Part shown: positions 1-7,801 of the stretch, in pieces
Layout: each line of letters starts with the position of its first letter
Position numbering within the stretch: the first letter of the stretch is position 1
Origin: Streptomyces sp. 71268
Lineage (GTDB): Bacteria > Actinomycetota > Actinomycetes > Streptomycetales > Streptomycetaceae
NCBI RefSeq assembly: GCF_029392895.1
Contig: NZ_CP114200.1
Span: 4,619,001 to 4,683,000 of the forward strand
DNA length: 64,000 bases
Direction of reading: 5' to 3'
Translations under genes and position numbers: made by a program
Notes under the pieces: model-generated
The model's input: the letters and a program-made list of their open reading frames with translations, nothing else
Database searches by the model: none
What the model was told of the DNA's origin: nothing

Positions 1-262
1 CCGCGGACACCAGGTCACGCGCCTGGTGGACCGGCCCGCTCGGCCGGCCCGCGTCATCGAGCGGGCAGAGGCGCACACCCCCGTCGTCCGCCTCTGCCAC
101 CGCCCATCTCATGCCACGAAGTCTTCCAGGGGGGTCTGACAATCCCGTGGCCGAAACCGGAACCGCTTACGCCGATTGACGCCCGGCCCGTGCCTTTCCG
201 TATCCCGACGGGTTGGACCCGGGGCCTGGGGCCGGCCTCGCCGCCCCCGGGCGCCGAGGCCG
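1..262. other. Window edge, no gene recognised
   Basis: This stretch holds no reading frame that resembles a known protein. The open frames crossing it are arginine/proline/glycine-rich products of GC-rich DNA. A short inverted repeat (CCAGG...CCTGG) lies near position 12-28. It is the downstream flank of the rpmB-rpsN operon, which is transcribed leftward toward it. Confidence 0.5.
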
Positions 263-294
263 CGCGCCCCGGGGGTGTCGTCCCCCGGGGCGCG
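263..294 (-). terminator. Hairpin terminator of rpmB-rpsN
   Basis: Perfect 13-bp inverted repeat: CGCGCCCCGGGGG at 263-275 and its complement at 282-294, with a 6-nt loop. It lies 8 bases beyond the rpsN stop codon. There is no U-tract, which is usual for Streptomyces terminators. Confidence 0.75.
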
Positions 295-301
295 GGCCCG
301 G

Positions 302-607
302 TCACCAGCTCGACTTGCGCACCCCCGGCAGGTAGCCCGCGTGGGCCTGTTCGCGCAGGTTGACCCGGGACAGGCCGAAGGCGCGCAGGTAGCCGCGCGG
401 GCGGCCGTCGACGCTGTCCCGGTTGCGGACCCGGGTGGCGCTCGCGTCGCGCGGCTGGCGGTCCAGCTCCCGCCGCGCGGCGCGGCGCTCCTCGTCGGGG
501 GTGCGCGGGTCGCGGATCACGGCCTTGAGGGCCGCGCGCCGCACCGCGTACCGCGCGACGACCAGCCGCCGCCGCTCGTTCTTGGCGATCTTGCTCTGCT
601 TGGCCAT
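302..607 (-). CDS. rpsN: 30S ribosomal protein S14, zinc-independent paralogue
   Basis: The 101-aa product starts [14 protein letters not shown] and ends [11 protein letters not shown], typical of the long S14 form of the small subunit. It contains no cysteine, so it lacks the two CxxC pairs that bind zinc in the short (about 61 aa) S14. Such C-minus paralogues replace the zinc forms under zinc limitation in actinobacteria (family knowledge). The ATG shares its A with the upstream rpmB TGA (TGATG), so the two are very probably translationally coupled. The operon faces away from rpmG across a Zur-like box at 893-912, which implies Zur repression. Identity is certain; regulation is inferred. 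Confidence 0.95.
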   Translation of the reverse strand: MAKQSKIAKNERRRLVVARYAVRRAALKAVIRDPRTPDEERRAARRELDRQPRDASATRVRNRDSVDGRPRGYLRAFGLSRVNLREQAHAGYLPGVRKSSW

Positions 608-843
608 CAGACCTTCCCTCCTCGGGCACGGACGCGGGCCACGGCGGCCTCGATGCCCAGCGCGTCCACCGTCTTGATCCCCTTGGCGCTCAGCGTGAGC
701 CGCACGAAGCGCCGCTCGCTCGGCAGCCAGTAGCGCTTGCGCTGGATGTTGGGGTCGAAGCGGCGGGGCGTGCGCCGGTGCGAGTGCGAGATGGAGCGGC
801 CGAACGCGGGCGCGCGGCCCGTCAACTGGCAGTGCGCCGACAT
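607..843 (-). CDS. rpmB: 50S ribosomal protein L28, zinc-independent paralogue
   Basis: The 78-aa protein carries the L28 signature [16 protein letters not shown] at about residues 20-35. Zinc-binding L28 has two CxxC pairs; here one Cys (residue 5, in CQLTG) remains and the partner positions are lost, so zinc cannot be held. It is the first gene of a two-gene operon with rpsN, joined by a one-base stop-start overlap. Its ATG lies about 50 bases from the Zur-like box at 893-912 shared with divergent rpmG. Mobilising zinc by swapping L28, L33, S14 and S18 is the known role of this gene set in mycobacteria and Streptomyces. Confidence 0.95.
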   Translation of the reverse strand: MSAHCQLTGRAPAFGRSISHSHRRTPRRFDPNIQRKRYWLPSERRFVRLTLSAKGIKTVDALGIEAAVARVRARGGKV

Positions 844-892
844 GGCAGGTCGCCTCCTCGGACAGGGCCGGAACCGGGCTCGGTCGGCCTAA

Positions 893-912
893 TGAAAATG
901 GAAACCATTTCT
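893..912. promoter_or_regulatory. Zur-like box between divergent rpmB and rpmG
   Basis: The sequence TGAAAATGGAAACCATTTCT is an inverted repeat (AAATGG, 3-nt centre, CCATTT) and is the only AT-rich block in this intergenic region. Its half-site resembles the TGAAAATG element of actinobacterial Zur operators, but the arms are spaced slightly differently from the textbook 15-bp box. It sits 15 bp before the rpmG start and about 50 bp before rpmB, well placed to repress both. The call rests on motif resemblance plus regulon membership. Confidence 0.6.
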
Positions 913-926
913 GTATAGTAGCCGCC

Positions 927-1091
927 ATGGCCCGAAACGAACTACGCCCGGTGATCAAACTGCGCTCCACCGCCGGCACCGGCTTCACCTACGTGACGCG
1001 CAAGAACCGCCGGAACGACCCCGACCGGCTCCAGCTCCGGAAGTACGACCCGCTCGTCAGGCGGCACGTCACCTTCCGGGAAGAGCGCTGA
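927..1091 (+). CDS. rpmG: 50S ribosomal protein L33, zinc-independent paralogue
   Basis: The 54-aa product [20 protein letters not shown]... is a complete L33 of normal length. It has no cysteine, whereas the zinc form has two CxxC pairs, so this is the C-minus paralogue used when zinc is scarce. The ATG was chosen because MARNE/MARN is the standard L33 start; no strong ribosome binding site is visible in the short leader, which is mostly occupied by the Zur-like box. rpmE2 follows after 71 bases and then a COG0523 gene, probably as one zinc-repressed transcript. Confidence 0.95.
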   Translation: MARNELRPVIKLRSTAGTGFTYVTRKNRRNDPDRLQLRKYDPLVRRHVTFREER

Positions 1092-1162
1092 CCCGCCCCC
1101 GACCGCCCAACACCCCCATCCGCCATCCATCGCGGAAACCCGCAGACCCAGGAGCCCCCGCC

Positions 1163-1417
1163 ATGAAGCCCGGCATCCACCCCCCGTACCACCCGGTGGT
1201 CTTCCGTGACCGCGCGGCCGACTACGCCTTCCTCACCCGGTCCACGGCCACCAGCGACAGGACCATCGACTGGCCGGACGGCAACACGTACCCCGTCATC
1301 GACGTCGAGATCTCCTCGGCGAGCCACCCCTTCTACACCGGCACCGCGCGCGTCCTGGACACCGCCGGCCGGGTGGAGCGGTTCGAGCGCCGGTACGGCG
1401 GGCGGGGGGCCCGCTGA
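1163..1417 (+). CDS. rpmE2: 50S ribosomal protein L31 type B
   Basis: The 84-aa protein begins [16 protein letters not shown] and contains SHPFYTG and a basic end, characteristic of type B L31. Type B lacks the CxxC zinc ribbon of type A and replaces it when zinc is low (family knowledge). An AGGAG at the right distance precedes the ATG. The TGA stop overlaps the ATG of the next gene by one base (TGATG), linking L31 synthesis to the metallochaperone-like protein. It belongs to the rpmG operon. Confidence 0.95.
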   Translation: MKPGIHPPYHPVVFRDRAADYAFLTRSTATSDRTIDWPDGNTYPVIDVEISSASHPFYTGTARVLDTAGRVERFERRYGGRGAR

Positions 1418-2637
1418 TGGGCCGGGACGCGCTGACCGTCGCGGTCGTCGCCGGGCTGCACGCGGACGCGCGCCGCGCGACCGTCGAGCGCCTCCTGCGC
1501 GCCGTGCCCGGCAGCGTCGCCGTCCACCACGACCTGGCGACGGCCGGCGACGGCGCGGTGCGCCGCACGGTGCGCGACCACCGGGAGACGCTGGAGCGGG
1601 ACGCGGTGCCCATGGTCAACGACTGCGCGTGCTGCGCGCTCCGCGCCGACCTGGTGCCGACGTTGGAGCGGCTGGCCGCGGGTGGCTGGTTCTCGCTGGC
1701 CGTCGTGGAGCTGTGGGACTCGGTCGAGCCGCAGTCGGTGGCGGAGGCCGTGGCCGCGGCCTCGGCCCAGGCGGCGCCGGACCAGCCCGGGCTGCGCCTT
1801 GGCGGCGTGCTCACGGCCGTCGACCCCGCGCTCGTCGTGCCGTACCTGGCCTGCGGCGACGACCTGGCGCAGGCCGGCCTCGCGGTGGCGGAGTCCGACC
1901 AGCGGACGGTGGGGGACACCTGGGCGCGACAGGTGGAGTACCCGTCCGTGCTGGTCCTGGCGCCCGGCGACCCGGACGCCGAGGGCGCGGCGGCGGTGGA
2001 CGCGCCCGAGGACCTGGCGGCGGAGGAGTCGACCGGCCGGGCGCTCGTGGCCCAACTGCACCCGACGGCCCGCCTGGTGCCGGTCGACGCGGTGGGCGAA
2101 CTCGCGGCGGCGGCGCTCGCCGCCTTCGACGTGGACGCGGCGGCCGGCCGGCAGCACCCGGCGTGCGCGCTGCTGCCACAGGAGGCGGACGCGGACGGGG
2201 TCGCCACCCTGGTCTGGCGCCGGACGCGCCCCTTCCACCCGGGGCGGCTCTACGCCGCCCTGGAGGACCTGACCTGCGCGGCGGCCCGCAGTCGCGGCCG
2301 GTTCTGGCTCGCGGACCGGCCGGACACGCTGCTCTCGTGGGACGCGGCGGGCGGAGCGCTGTGTGTGGAGAGTGCCGGTCCGTGGCTGGCCGGGCTGCCG
2401 GACGCGGCCTGGGAGTTGGTGCCACCGGTGCGCCGGGTGGCCGCCGCGCTCGACTGGCACCCCGAACACGGGGACCGGGCCCAGCACCTGACGTTCACCT
2501 CGCCCGGCCTCGACCGGGACGGGCTGGTCGCGCTCCTTGAGTCGTGTCTGCTGACGGACGCGGAATACGCGGCGGGCCACACGGCTTGGCGTTCCCTGTC
2601 GGGCGCGTTCGACGAACTCCTCGACCCCGTTCTCTGA
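1417..2637 (+). CDS. COG0523/CobW-family protein with degenerate G domain
   Basis: The 406-aa protein has the family metal motif as NDCACCALRADLVP (residues about 68-81; canonical CxCC) and a recognisable CobW C-terminal domain (RTRPFHPGRLY near 270, closing near QHLTFTSPGLDRDGLV). The N-terminal P-loop, normally GxxGxGKTT, reads VAGLHADARRATVERLL, with no Gly-Lys-Thr. The Walker B/base-recognition region reads VVELWDSVEPQ. Nucleotide binding is therefore doubtful although the metal site remains. COG0523 proteins under Zur are thought to deliver zinc to key enzymes during starvation. Placement inside the C-minus ribosomal operon (TGATG overlap with rpmE2) supports a zinc role. A lineage-specific regulatory pseudo-GTPase is equally possible. 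Confidence 0.75.
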   Translation: MGRDALTVAVVAGLHADARRATVERLLRAVPGSVAVHHDLATAGDGAVRRTVRDHRETLERDAVPMVNDCACCALRADLVPTLERLAAGGWFSLAVVELWDSVEPQSVAEAVAAASAQAAPDQPGLRLGGVLTAVDPALVVPYLACGDDLAQAGLAVAESDQRTVGDTWARQVEYPSVLVLAPGDPDAEGAAAVDAPEDLAAEESTGRALVAQLHPTARLVPVDAVGELAAAALAAFDVDAAAGRQHPACALLPQEADADGVATLVWRRTRPFHPGRLYAALEDLTCAAARSRGRFWLADRPDTLLSWDAAGGALCVESAGPWLAGLPDAAWELVPPVRRVAAALDWHPEHGDRAQHLTFTSPGLDRDGLVALLESCLLTDAEYAAGHTAWRSLSGAFDELLDPVL

Positions 2638-2980
2638 ATTCGCTCTCGTTTACCCGCGATTCACGTACCCATGCCGGTGATACGCGTCTCAGCGAGGACC
2701 TCCATTCACATCCGCATGTGAATGCGACTGCACCGAGCGTGCCCGTCTCCGTGCCCACCGTGCTGGACTTAGCGATTCCGGCCCGAGCCGCCCCGCGCGG
2801 CACCCCGCGATATCCGCGTGTCCCATGAGAACGCGTACGCCGACTCCCCGGTACGTGGCGCCACCACGCGGAGTACGCGACCCCGTACTCGGCCGCACGG
2901 ATCGCTACCTTCCGCGCCCTTCCGCGCGCTCCCGCATCGCTGAATTCGCCCGAACTCTCCCGAAAGGACCGCTCTTTCCC
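2638..2980. promoter_or_regulatory. Leader region of rpsR with a 22-bp palindrome
   Basis: No gene is seen in these 343 bases. The region contains CATTCACAT, a short centre, and its complement (2703-2724), a near-perfect palindrome that could be an operator or hairpin. The last part is CT-rich and runs into the rpsR ribosome binding site (CGAAAGGA at 2961-2968). Because rpsR encodes another zinc-free ribosomal protein, the palindrome is the obvious candidate control site, but it does not match the usual Zur box closely. Confidence 0.5.
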
Positions 2981-3217
2981 ATGGCTCGCTCCGCGCAGCT
3001 CCGCAAAAACCTGAAGCCCAAGCCCAACCCCTTGGACGTGCTCGGCGTCTCGTATATCGACTACAAGAACACCGACCTGCTCCGTAAGTTCATTTCCGAT
3101 CGTGGCAAGATCCGTAGTCGCCGGGTGACGCGCGTCTCCGCCCAGCAGCAGCGGCAGTTGGCGCGGGCGATCAAGAACGCCCGCGAGATGGCGTTGTTGC
3201 CTTACGCCGCGCGGTGA
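2981..3217 (+). CDS. rpsR: 30S ribosomal protein S18, alternative paralogue
   Basis: The 78-aa protein [19 protein letters not shown]... contains the S18 core [20 protein letters not shown] and ends with the rRNA-binding helix [18 protein letters not shown]. It has no cysteine, as in the S18-2 paralogues that accompany S14-2, L28 and L33 in zinc-regulated operons of mycobacteria. The ATG at 2981 follows a purine-rich CGAAAGGA; an upstream in-frame ATG at 2825 would add an unconserved extension and was not used. It stands 343 bases after the COG0523 gene, so it may have its own promoter. Confidence 0.93.
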   Translation: MARSAQLRKNLKPKPNPLDVLGVSYIDYKNTDLLRKFISDRGKIRSRRVTRVSAQQQRQLARAIKNAREMALLPYAAR

Positions 3218-3234
3218 TCATTCGGGTACGCCGC

Positions 3235-3245
3235 GTGCACGTGCA
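3235..3245. promoter_or_regulatory. GTGCACGTGCA motif upstream of the DUF397 gene
   Basis: GTGCACGTGCA lies 77 bases before the DUF397 start. The same core recurs twice between the divergent ATP-binding and XRE genes (5145-5155 and 5200-5213). Shared sites in a functionally linked gene set suggest a binding site for the XRE regulator; this is inference. Confidence 0.45.
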
Positions 3246-3321
3246 TCCGCTCATGCAGCAGCAGATGAACGGGACTATGATCCGGGGTAGTTGACGACTG
3301 CAATCACCCACGGAGAGTTCT

Positions 3322-3561
3322 GTGCACCACGCGTATAACGGCATGGCGGCGACGGACCTCCCGGGGGTCGCCTGGCAGAAGAGCAGGCACAGCAATTCAC
3401 AGGGTTCCTGCGTTGAATTCGCGAGACTGCCGGGCGGAAACGTCGCCGTCCGCAATTCCCGCTATCCGGACGGTCCGGTGCTCGTCTACACGCCAGCGGA
3501 GATCGAGGCCATGCTGCTGGGCGTGAAGGACGGGGAGTTTGACCACCTGGTGGGTGATTGA
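3322..3561 (+). CDS. DUF397 domain protein
   Basis: The 79-aa protein contains the DUF397 core: W(Q)KSRHSNSQGSCVEFARLPGGNVAVRNSRYPDGPVLVYTP, read here in overlapping pieces around residues 18-58. These small Streptomyces proteins are usually encoded beside XRE-DUF5753 regulators and ATP-binding proteins and act with them in developmental or antibiotic control, in an arrangement that resembles a toxin-antitoxin pair (family knowledge; mechanism not settled). The GTG start has GGAGAG 5 bases upstream. Its partners here are 1-2 kb away (4519-6257) across a non-coding stretch, an unusual separation. Confidence 0.85.
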   Translation: MHHAYNGMAATDLPGVAWQKSRHSNSQGSCVEFARLPGGNVAVRNSRYPDGPVLVYTPAEIEAMLLGVKDGEFDHLVGD

Positions 3562-3592
3562 CCCCTATCGCGCTGAGCCGGTCGCGGCGCTG

Positions 3593-3615
3593 ACCGGCCC
3601 CGGCCCGGGGCCGGT
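3593..3615 (+). terminator. Hairpin terminator after the DUF397 gene
   Basis: Arms ACCGGCCCCGG (3593-3603) and CCGGGGCCGGT (3605-3615) form an 11-bp perfect stem with a minimal centre, 31 bases after the stop codon. No U-tract is present. Confidence 0.6.
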
Positions 3616-4518
3616 GAATGCCCATCGGGCGGCGGAATCCCGGGATTCGCCCGGGCGAACCGGTCGGCGGCGCGGCCCGTTCGCGGCATTTCCGGCGCGC
3701 GTCCGGCGATTGCCGGGGCGACTCGGCGGGCCTCCGCGCGCTGGCCGACGGCCCGCGCCGGCCCGCGACCGTCCCACCCATGACCGCCGAGCGGCCCCGG
3801 CGCCGGCCCCGCACCAGCTCGCGAACCGGTGCCGGCCGGGGGGCGCGGCGCGGCGCGGTTCGGGGCCGGCCGGGCTGGCCGGCCCCGGGGAACCGGGCGC
3901 GGCGTAGCCCGTACTGGTGCGGTTGGGGTGGGGGCGGTAGACGCCTGGAGGGAGCCGGCCCGACGGGGCGCGCGGACGCCGGGCCCTCGTCGGGTCCCGG
4001 CTTCTCTCCGCCGCGCGTCCACGCGCGGTGGACGGCGTCGAAGGGGCCCGCGTGCGAGGCCGTCGGGCTCGTGGGCGCGGTGCGTTGGCGCCGCTTCGGG
4101 TCGCCCTATGGGGTGATGGCGCCGTTGGAGCGTCAGCCGGTCGGGGGACAGGCCCCGCCCCGGCCGTCCCGCGCGCGGCCCGACTCCGGCCGCTCAGCCG
4201 CCCCCGTGGCCCGGCACGGACCGCACGGGGCTTCCGTAGTCATATGCGCCAACCTCGCGGCCCCGCCGCGTTGTCCGCCGCGCTCCCCGCCGGGACCGCG
4301 CGGGGGCGCGCGGTGGCGCGACGGCCAGACCCGTACGCCCGGCAGGACCCCGCCCCCGCGAGGACCCGTCCGCCAAGACTCCGCCCCGCGAGGACCCGCC
4401 CGGCAAGCCCCTCCCGTCAGGCCCCGCCCCGGCGGGGTGGTGCCGGGCAGGCGGACGGCCCCGCACCGTTGGTTCGGGGCGCGGGGCGCGGGGCGGTGGC
4501 GGGCGGCGGTCGCGGGGG
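3616..4518. other. Non-coding, low-complexity GC-rich gap
   Basis: About 900 bases without a convincing gene. All open frames on both strands give Arg/Pro/Gly/Ala-rich products without domains and overlap each other. Positions about 4330-4440 contain degenerate repeats of CCCGCGAGGACCCG. It separates the DUF397 gene from the ATP-binding and XRE genes it would normally accompany, so it may be decayed sequence or an insertion, but no recognisable remnant was found. Confidence 0.45.
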
Positions 4519-5088
4519 TCAGCCCTCGGCGCGGGGCAGTTGGAACAGGGCCCAGACGACCTTGCCGCGCAGCGTGCCGGCCAGCGGGTGCCAGCCCCAG
4601 CTGTCGCTGAACGACTCGACCAGGTAGAGCCCGCGACCGGACTCGGCCGCCCCGTTCAGCTCGGGGAACAGGGCCGTGTCACCGGTGACCGGGCTGACCT
4701 CGCTCGGGTCGCGCACCGCGCACACCAGCCGCGAGGTCCAGCGCATCAGGTGCAGCCGCACGGCCGGTTCGGCAACGGCCATGGGGCCGCCCCCGTTCCC
4801 GGCCCCATGGCCTGCTTCTGGGCGGGACCCGACGCTCTCGCGGTCCTCGCCGGGCAGCGCGTGCCGCAACGCGTTGGTGACCAGCTCCGACACGACCAGT
4901 GCCACGTCGTCGAAGAGCTGGGTCAGGTCCCAGCCGTGCAGGGTGGCGCGGGTGAACTCGCGAGCGCCTCTGACGGCGTCGTAGCGGGCTGCCAGCGCGC
5001 AGGACGCGGAGTTGGAGAGCGCCGAGGGGTCGATGGGAGGTAGGCCCTGCCATAACGGCTCGACCATGGTCGATCCCTTGATCCCCAT
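4519..5088 (-). CDS. ATP-binding protein, HATPase_c (RsbW/SpoIIAB-like) family
   Basis: The 189-aa protein has a GHKL-type ATPase fold. The N box is VVSELVTNALRHALPG and a G-box-like GRGLYLVESFSDSWGW is near residue 160. These stand-alone domains resemble anti-sigma kinases, but in Streptomyces most accompany XRE-DUF5753 and DUF397 genes as part of regulatory trios. It is divergent from the XRE gene at 5394, with GTGCACGTG-type sites between them. The ATG at 5088 was chosen because AGGAG lies 8 bases upstream; a second ATG at 5067 is possible. A short Gly-rich stretch between the two ATPase halves is a loop insertion. Confidence 0.8.
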   Translation of the reverse strand: MGIKGSTMVEPLWQGLPPIDPSALSNSASCALAARYDAVRGAREFTRATLHGWDLTQLFDDVALVVSELVTNALRHALPGEDRESVGSRPEAGHGAGNGGGPMAVAEPAVRLHLMRWTSRLVCAVRDPSEVSPVTGDTALFPELNGAAESGRGLYLVESFSDSWGWHPLAGTLRGKVVWALFQLPRAEG

Positions 5089-5393
5089 GCGAGGCACTCC
5101 TGGCATTCGTGGCCGTGACGACCCTGGCTGGATCTGCAAACAGCGTGCACGTGCGCGAGTTCCAGGATTCCCAATGTCCGGACCAGATGCAAGGGCAGAT
5201 GCACGTGCACGTGGCCGGTTTGCTCCGAACTGGGCTCGTTGGCGGGGAATTCTTCTCAAGGTCACTTGCGTCCATCTCACATCTGGGTAATGAGATGCGC
5301 ACTCAACGGAGCCTGGAAGTGGCAGACTTCGCGGCCGAGGGTCCGTGGGGGCGTGCCCGGGCGGGTACGGAACGTACAGGGAGGGTCACGGAA
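5089..5393. promoter_or_regulatory. Divergent promoter region with repeated GTGCACGTG sites
   Basis: This 305-base region separates two divergent regulatory genes. It contains GTGCACGTGCG at 5145-5155 and TGCACGTGCACGTG at 5200-5213. The DUF397 gene has the same core at 3235-3245. AGGGAGGG at 5378-5385 is the ribosome binding site of the XRE gene. Autoregulation by the XRE protein through the repeated site is a reasonable inference. Confidence 0.5.
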
Positions 5394-6257
5394 ATGGCCA
5401 CAGTTGAGTCGAGTGGATCGGTAGTGCGCCGCATCCTCCTGGGCTCTCAGCTCCGACGGCTCCGCGAATCGCGTGGCATCACGCGTGAGGCGGCTGGTTA
5501 TTCGATCCGTGCTTCCGAGTCCAAGATCAGCCGCATGGAGTTGGGCAGGGTGAGCTTCAAGGCACGAGACATCGAGGACCTGCTCACGCTCTACGGGGTC
5601 GCGGACGAGGCGGAACGTTCGGCGCTGCTCGGACTCGCCCGGGAGGCCAATGTGGCGGGTTGGTGGCACAGCTACGGCGACGTACTGCCCGGCTGGTTCC
5701 AGACGTACGTCGGCCTTGAGGGCGCCGCTTCCCATATCGGCGTCTACGAGGTGCAGTTCGTTCACGGCCTGCTGCAGACCGAGGACTACGCGCACGCCGT
5801 CGTCGCCCGGGGCCAGCGCGACGCGTGCGCGAGCGAGGTGGACCGGCGGGTGGCGCTCCGCCTTGAGCGGCAGAAGCTGCTGGTCTCCGAGCGGGCCCCG
5901 GAGTTCCACGCCGTACTGGACGAGGCGGCGCTGCACCGGCCGTACGGTGACGCGGCGGTGATGCGCGCCCAACTGCGGCACCTGCTCGAGGTGTCCGAGC
6001 AGCCGAACGTCACGCTCCAGGTCATGCCGTTCAGCTTCGGTGGCCATTCCGGCGAGAGCGGGGCCTTCACGATGCTGCGCTTTCCGGAACCCGACCTGCC
6101 GGACATCGTTTATCTGGAACAACTCACCAGCGCGCTCTACCTCGACAAGCGCGAGGAGGTCACGCAATACGAGCGGGCGATGGAACGGCTGCGGTCGGAC
6201 AGCTTGTCTCCGGCCAAATCCCGGGATTTGCTGAGGGCCCGTCTCCAATTGCTGTGA
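5394..6257 (+). CDS. XRE-family regulator with DUF5753 domain
   Basis: The 287-aa protein has an N-terminal helix-turn-helix (LGSQLRRLRESRGITREAAG then IRASESKISRMELGR, residues about 15-52). A C-terminal DUF5753 region (about 105-280) contains YEVQFVHGLLQTEDYA, LDEAALHRPYG and QPNVTLQVMPF. This is the standard Streptomyces regulator paired with DUF397 proteins (Scr1/WhiJ-like family). ATG at 5394 has AGGGAGGG 8 bases upstream, favoured over longer in-frame starts. The TGA overlaps a GTG that could begin an extended form of the downstream aldehyde dehydrogenase. It probably regulates itself and the divergent ATPase via the sites at 5145-5213. Confidence 0.88.
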   Translation: MATVESSGSVVRRILLGSQLRRLRESRGITREAAGYSIRASESKISRMELGRVSFKARDIEDLLTLYGVADEAERSALLGLAREANVAGWWHSYGDVLPGWFQTYVGLEGAASHIGVYEVQFVHGLLQTEDYAHAVVARGQRDACASEVDRRVALRLERQKLLVSERAPEFHAVLDEAALHRPYGDAAVMRAQLRHLLEVSEQPNVTLQVMPFSFGGHSGESGAFTMLRFPEPDLPDIVYLEQLTSALYLDKREEVTQYERAMERLRSDSLSPAKSRDLLRARLQLL

Positions 6258-6343
6258 GCTCTCACTACGATGACGGACCATCAGGAGACCCCGCCCAGCC
6301 CCCGGGTGGCCAGCCGCCTCCCGGCCTTCAGATAAGGGATGGC

Positions 6344-7801
6344 ATGTCCTACTTCTCCGAGTTGGCCTATCAGTACATCGACGGTGAGTGGCGGGTCGGG
6401 AGCGGCTCGTGGGACATCGTGGACTTCGATCCGTACAACGGGGAGAAGCTCGCCTCGATCACCATCGCCACGGTCGAGGAGATCGACCAGGCGTACCGCG
6501 CCGCCGAACGGGCGCAGCGCGGATGGGCCGAGCTCAACCCGTACGCCAGGCGGCAGGTGTTCGAGCGGGCGCTGCGCATCGTCGAGGACCGTGAGGCCGA
6601 GATCGCCGAGGCGATCACGGCGGAGGTCGGTGGCACGCAGGCCAAGGCCGGGTTCGAACTCCACATCGTGAAGGAGTTCCTGCGCGAGGCCATCCAGCTC
6701 GCGCTGCGGCCCGAGGGGCGCATCCTGCCCTCGCCCATCGACGGCAAGGAGAACCGCGTCTACCGGGAGCCGGTCGGCGTGGTCGGCGTCGTCAGCCCCT
6801 TCAACTTCCCCTTCCTGCTGTCGATCAAGTCGGTGGCGGCGGCCATAGCGCTCGGCAACGCGGTCGTGCTCAAGCCGCACCAGAACACCCCGGTGTGCGG
6901 TGGCGCGCTGGTCGCCAAGGTCTTCGAGGACGCCGGGCTGCCGGCCGGCGTGCTCAACGTCGTCATCACGGACATCGCCGAGATCGGTGACGCGCTCATC
7001 GAGCACCCGGTGCCCAAGGTGATCTCCTTCACCGGCTCCGACAAGGTCGGCCGGCACGTGGCCACCGTCGCCGCGGCCGGCTTCAAGCGCACCGTGCTGG
7101 AGCTCGGCGGCGACAGCGCGATGATCGTGCTGGACGACGCGGACGTCGACTACGCGGTGGACGCCGCCGTTGTCAGCCGCTTCGCGCACCAGGGGCAGAT
7201 CTGTATGGCCGCCAACCGGGTGCTCGTGGACCGCTCCATCGAGCGCGAGTTCACCGAGAAGTTCGTCGCCCGGGTCAAGGCCCTCAAGGTCGGCGACCCG
7301 CGCGACCCCGAGACCCACATCGGCCCGCTGATCAACGAGGGCCAGGCCGAGGCGATCGGCGGCATGGTGGAGCAGATCGTCGCCGACGGCGCGACCGCCC
7401 TGGTGCGCGGCACCGTCGAGGGCACGATGGTCAGCCCGACCGTGCTCACCGACGTCAACACCGACTCGTCGGTGTACGGGCAGGAGTTCTTCGGCCCCGT
7501 GGTGATGCTGATCCCCTTCGACGGCGAGGAGGAGGCGCTGCGCATCGCCAACGAGACCAGCTACGGGCTGAGCGGCGCCGTGCACACCGGCGACATCGAG
7601 CGCGGCGTGCGGCTGGCCCGCAAGGTGCGTACCGGGATGATCCACGTCAACGACGGCACCGTGCACGACGAGCCGATCGTCCCGTTCGGCGGCGAGAAGT
7701 CCTCCGGTGTGGGGCGGTTGAACGGCGAGGCGATGGTGGACTGCTTCACCACCACGAAGTGGATCTCCATCCAGCACGGCCGCACCAACTTCCCCTTCTG
7801 A
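6344..7801 (+). CDS. Aldehyde dehydrogenase family protein (benzaldehyde/vanillin dehydrogenase type)
   Basis: The 485-aa enzyme oxidises an aldehyde to the acid with NAD(P)+. Catalytic residues are visible: Cys287 in QGQICMAANR and Glu253 in LELGGDSAM. Cofactor-binding signatures include VVSPFNFPFLLS and LKPHQNTPVCGG. The length is normal for the superfamily. The closest subfamily by eye is the aromatic aldehyde dehydrogenases, but the substrate cannot be fixed from sequence. ATG at 6344 follows AAGGG with good spacing. A GTG at 6254 overlapping the XRE stop would add 30 Pro/Gly-rich residues and is less likely. It may be cotranscribed with the XRE gene. Confidence 0.9.
   Translation: MSYFSELAYQYIDGEWRVGSGSWDIVDFDPYNGEKLASITIATVEEIDQAYRAAERAQRGWAELNPYARRQVFERALRIVEDREAEIAEAITAEVGGTQAKAGFELHIVKEFLREAIQLALRPEGRILPSPIDGKENRVYREPVGVVGVVSPFNFPFLLSIKSVAAAIALGNAVVLKPHQNTPVCGGALVAKVFEDAGLPAGVLNVVITDIAEIGDALIEHPVPKVISFTGSDKVGRHVATVAAAGFKRTVLELGGDSAMIVLDDADVDYAVDAAVVSRFAHQGQICMAANRVLVDRSIEREFTEKFVARVKALKVGDPRDPETHIGPLINEGQAEAIGGMVEQIVADGATALVRGTVEGTMVSPTVLTDVNTDSSVYGQEFFGPVVMLIPFDGEEEALRIANETSYGLSGAVHTGDIERGVRLARKVRTGMIHVNDGTVHDEPIVPFGGEKSSGVGRLNGEAMVDCFTTTKWISIQHGRTNFPF

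Noticed and set aside
3618..4610. A 330-codon plus-strand frame filling the gap after the DUF397 gene
   Set aside because: Arg/Pro/Gly-rich, no domain, no ribosome binding site, and it overlaps the end of the ATP-binding gene.
3562..6257. A new toxin-antitoxin or phage-defence island
   Set aside because: DUF397, XRE-DUF5753 and ATP-binding genes are a well-known Streptomyces set. No nuclease, methylase or other effector is present nearby.
6254..6343. GTG start overlapping the XRE stop for the aldehyde dehydrogenase
   Set aside because: It would add 30 Pro/Gly-rich residues. ATG 6344 has a good ribosome binding site and gives the family N-terminus.
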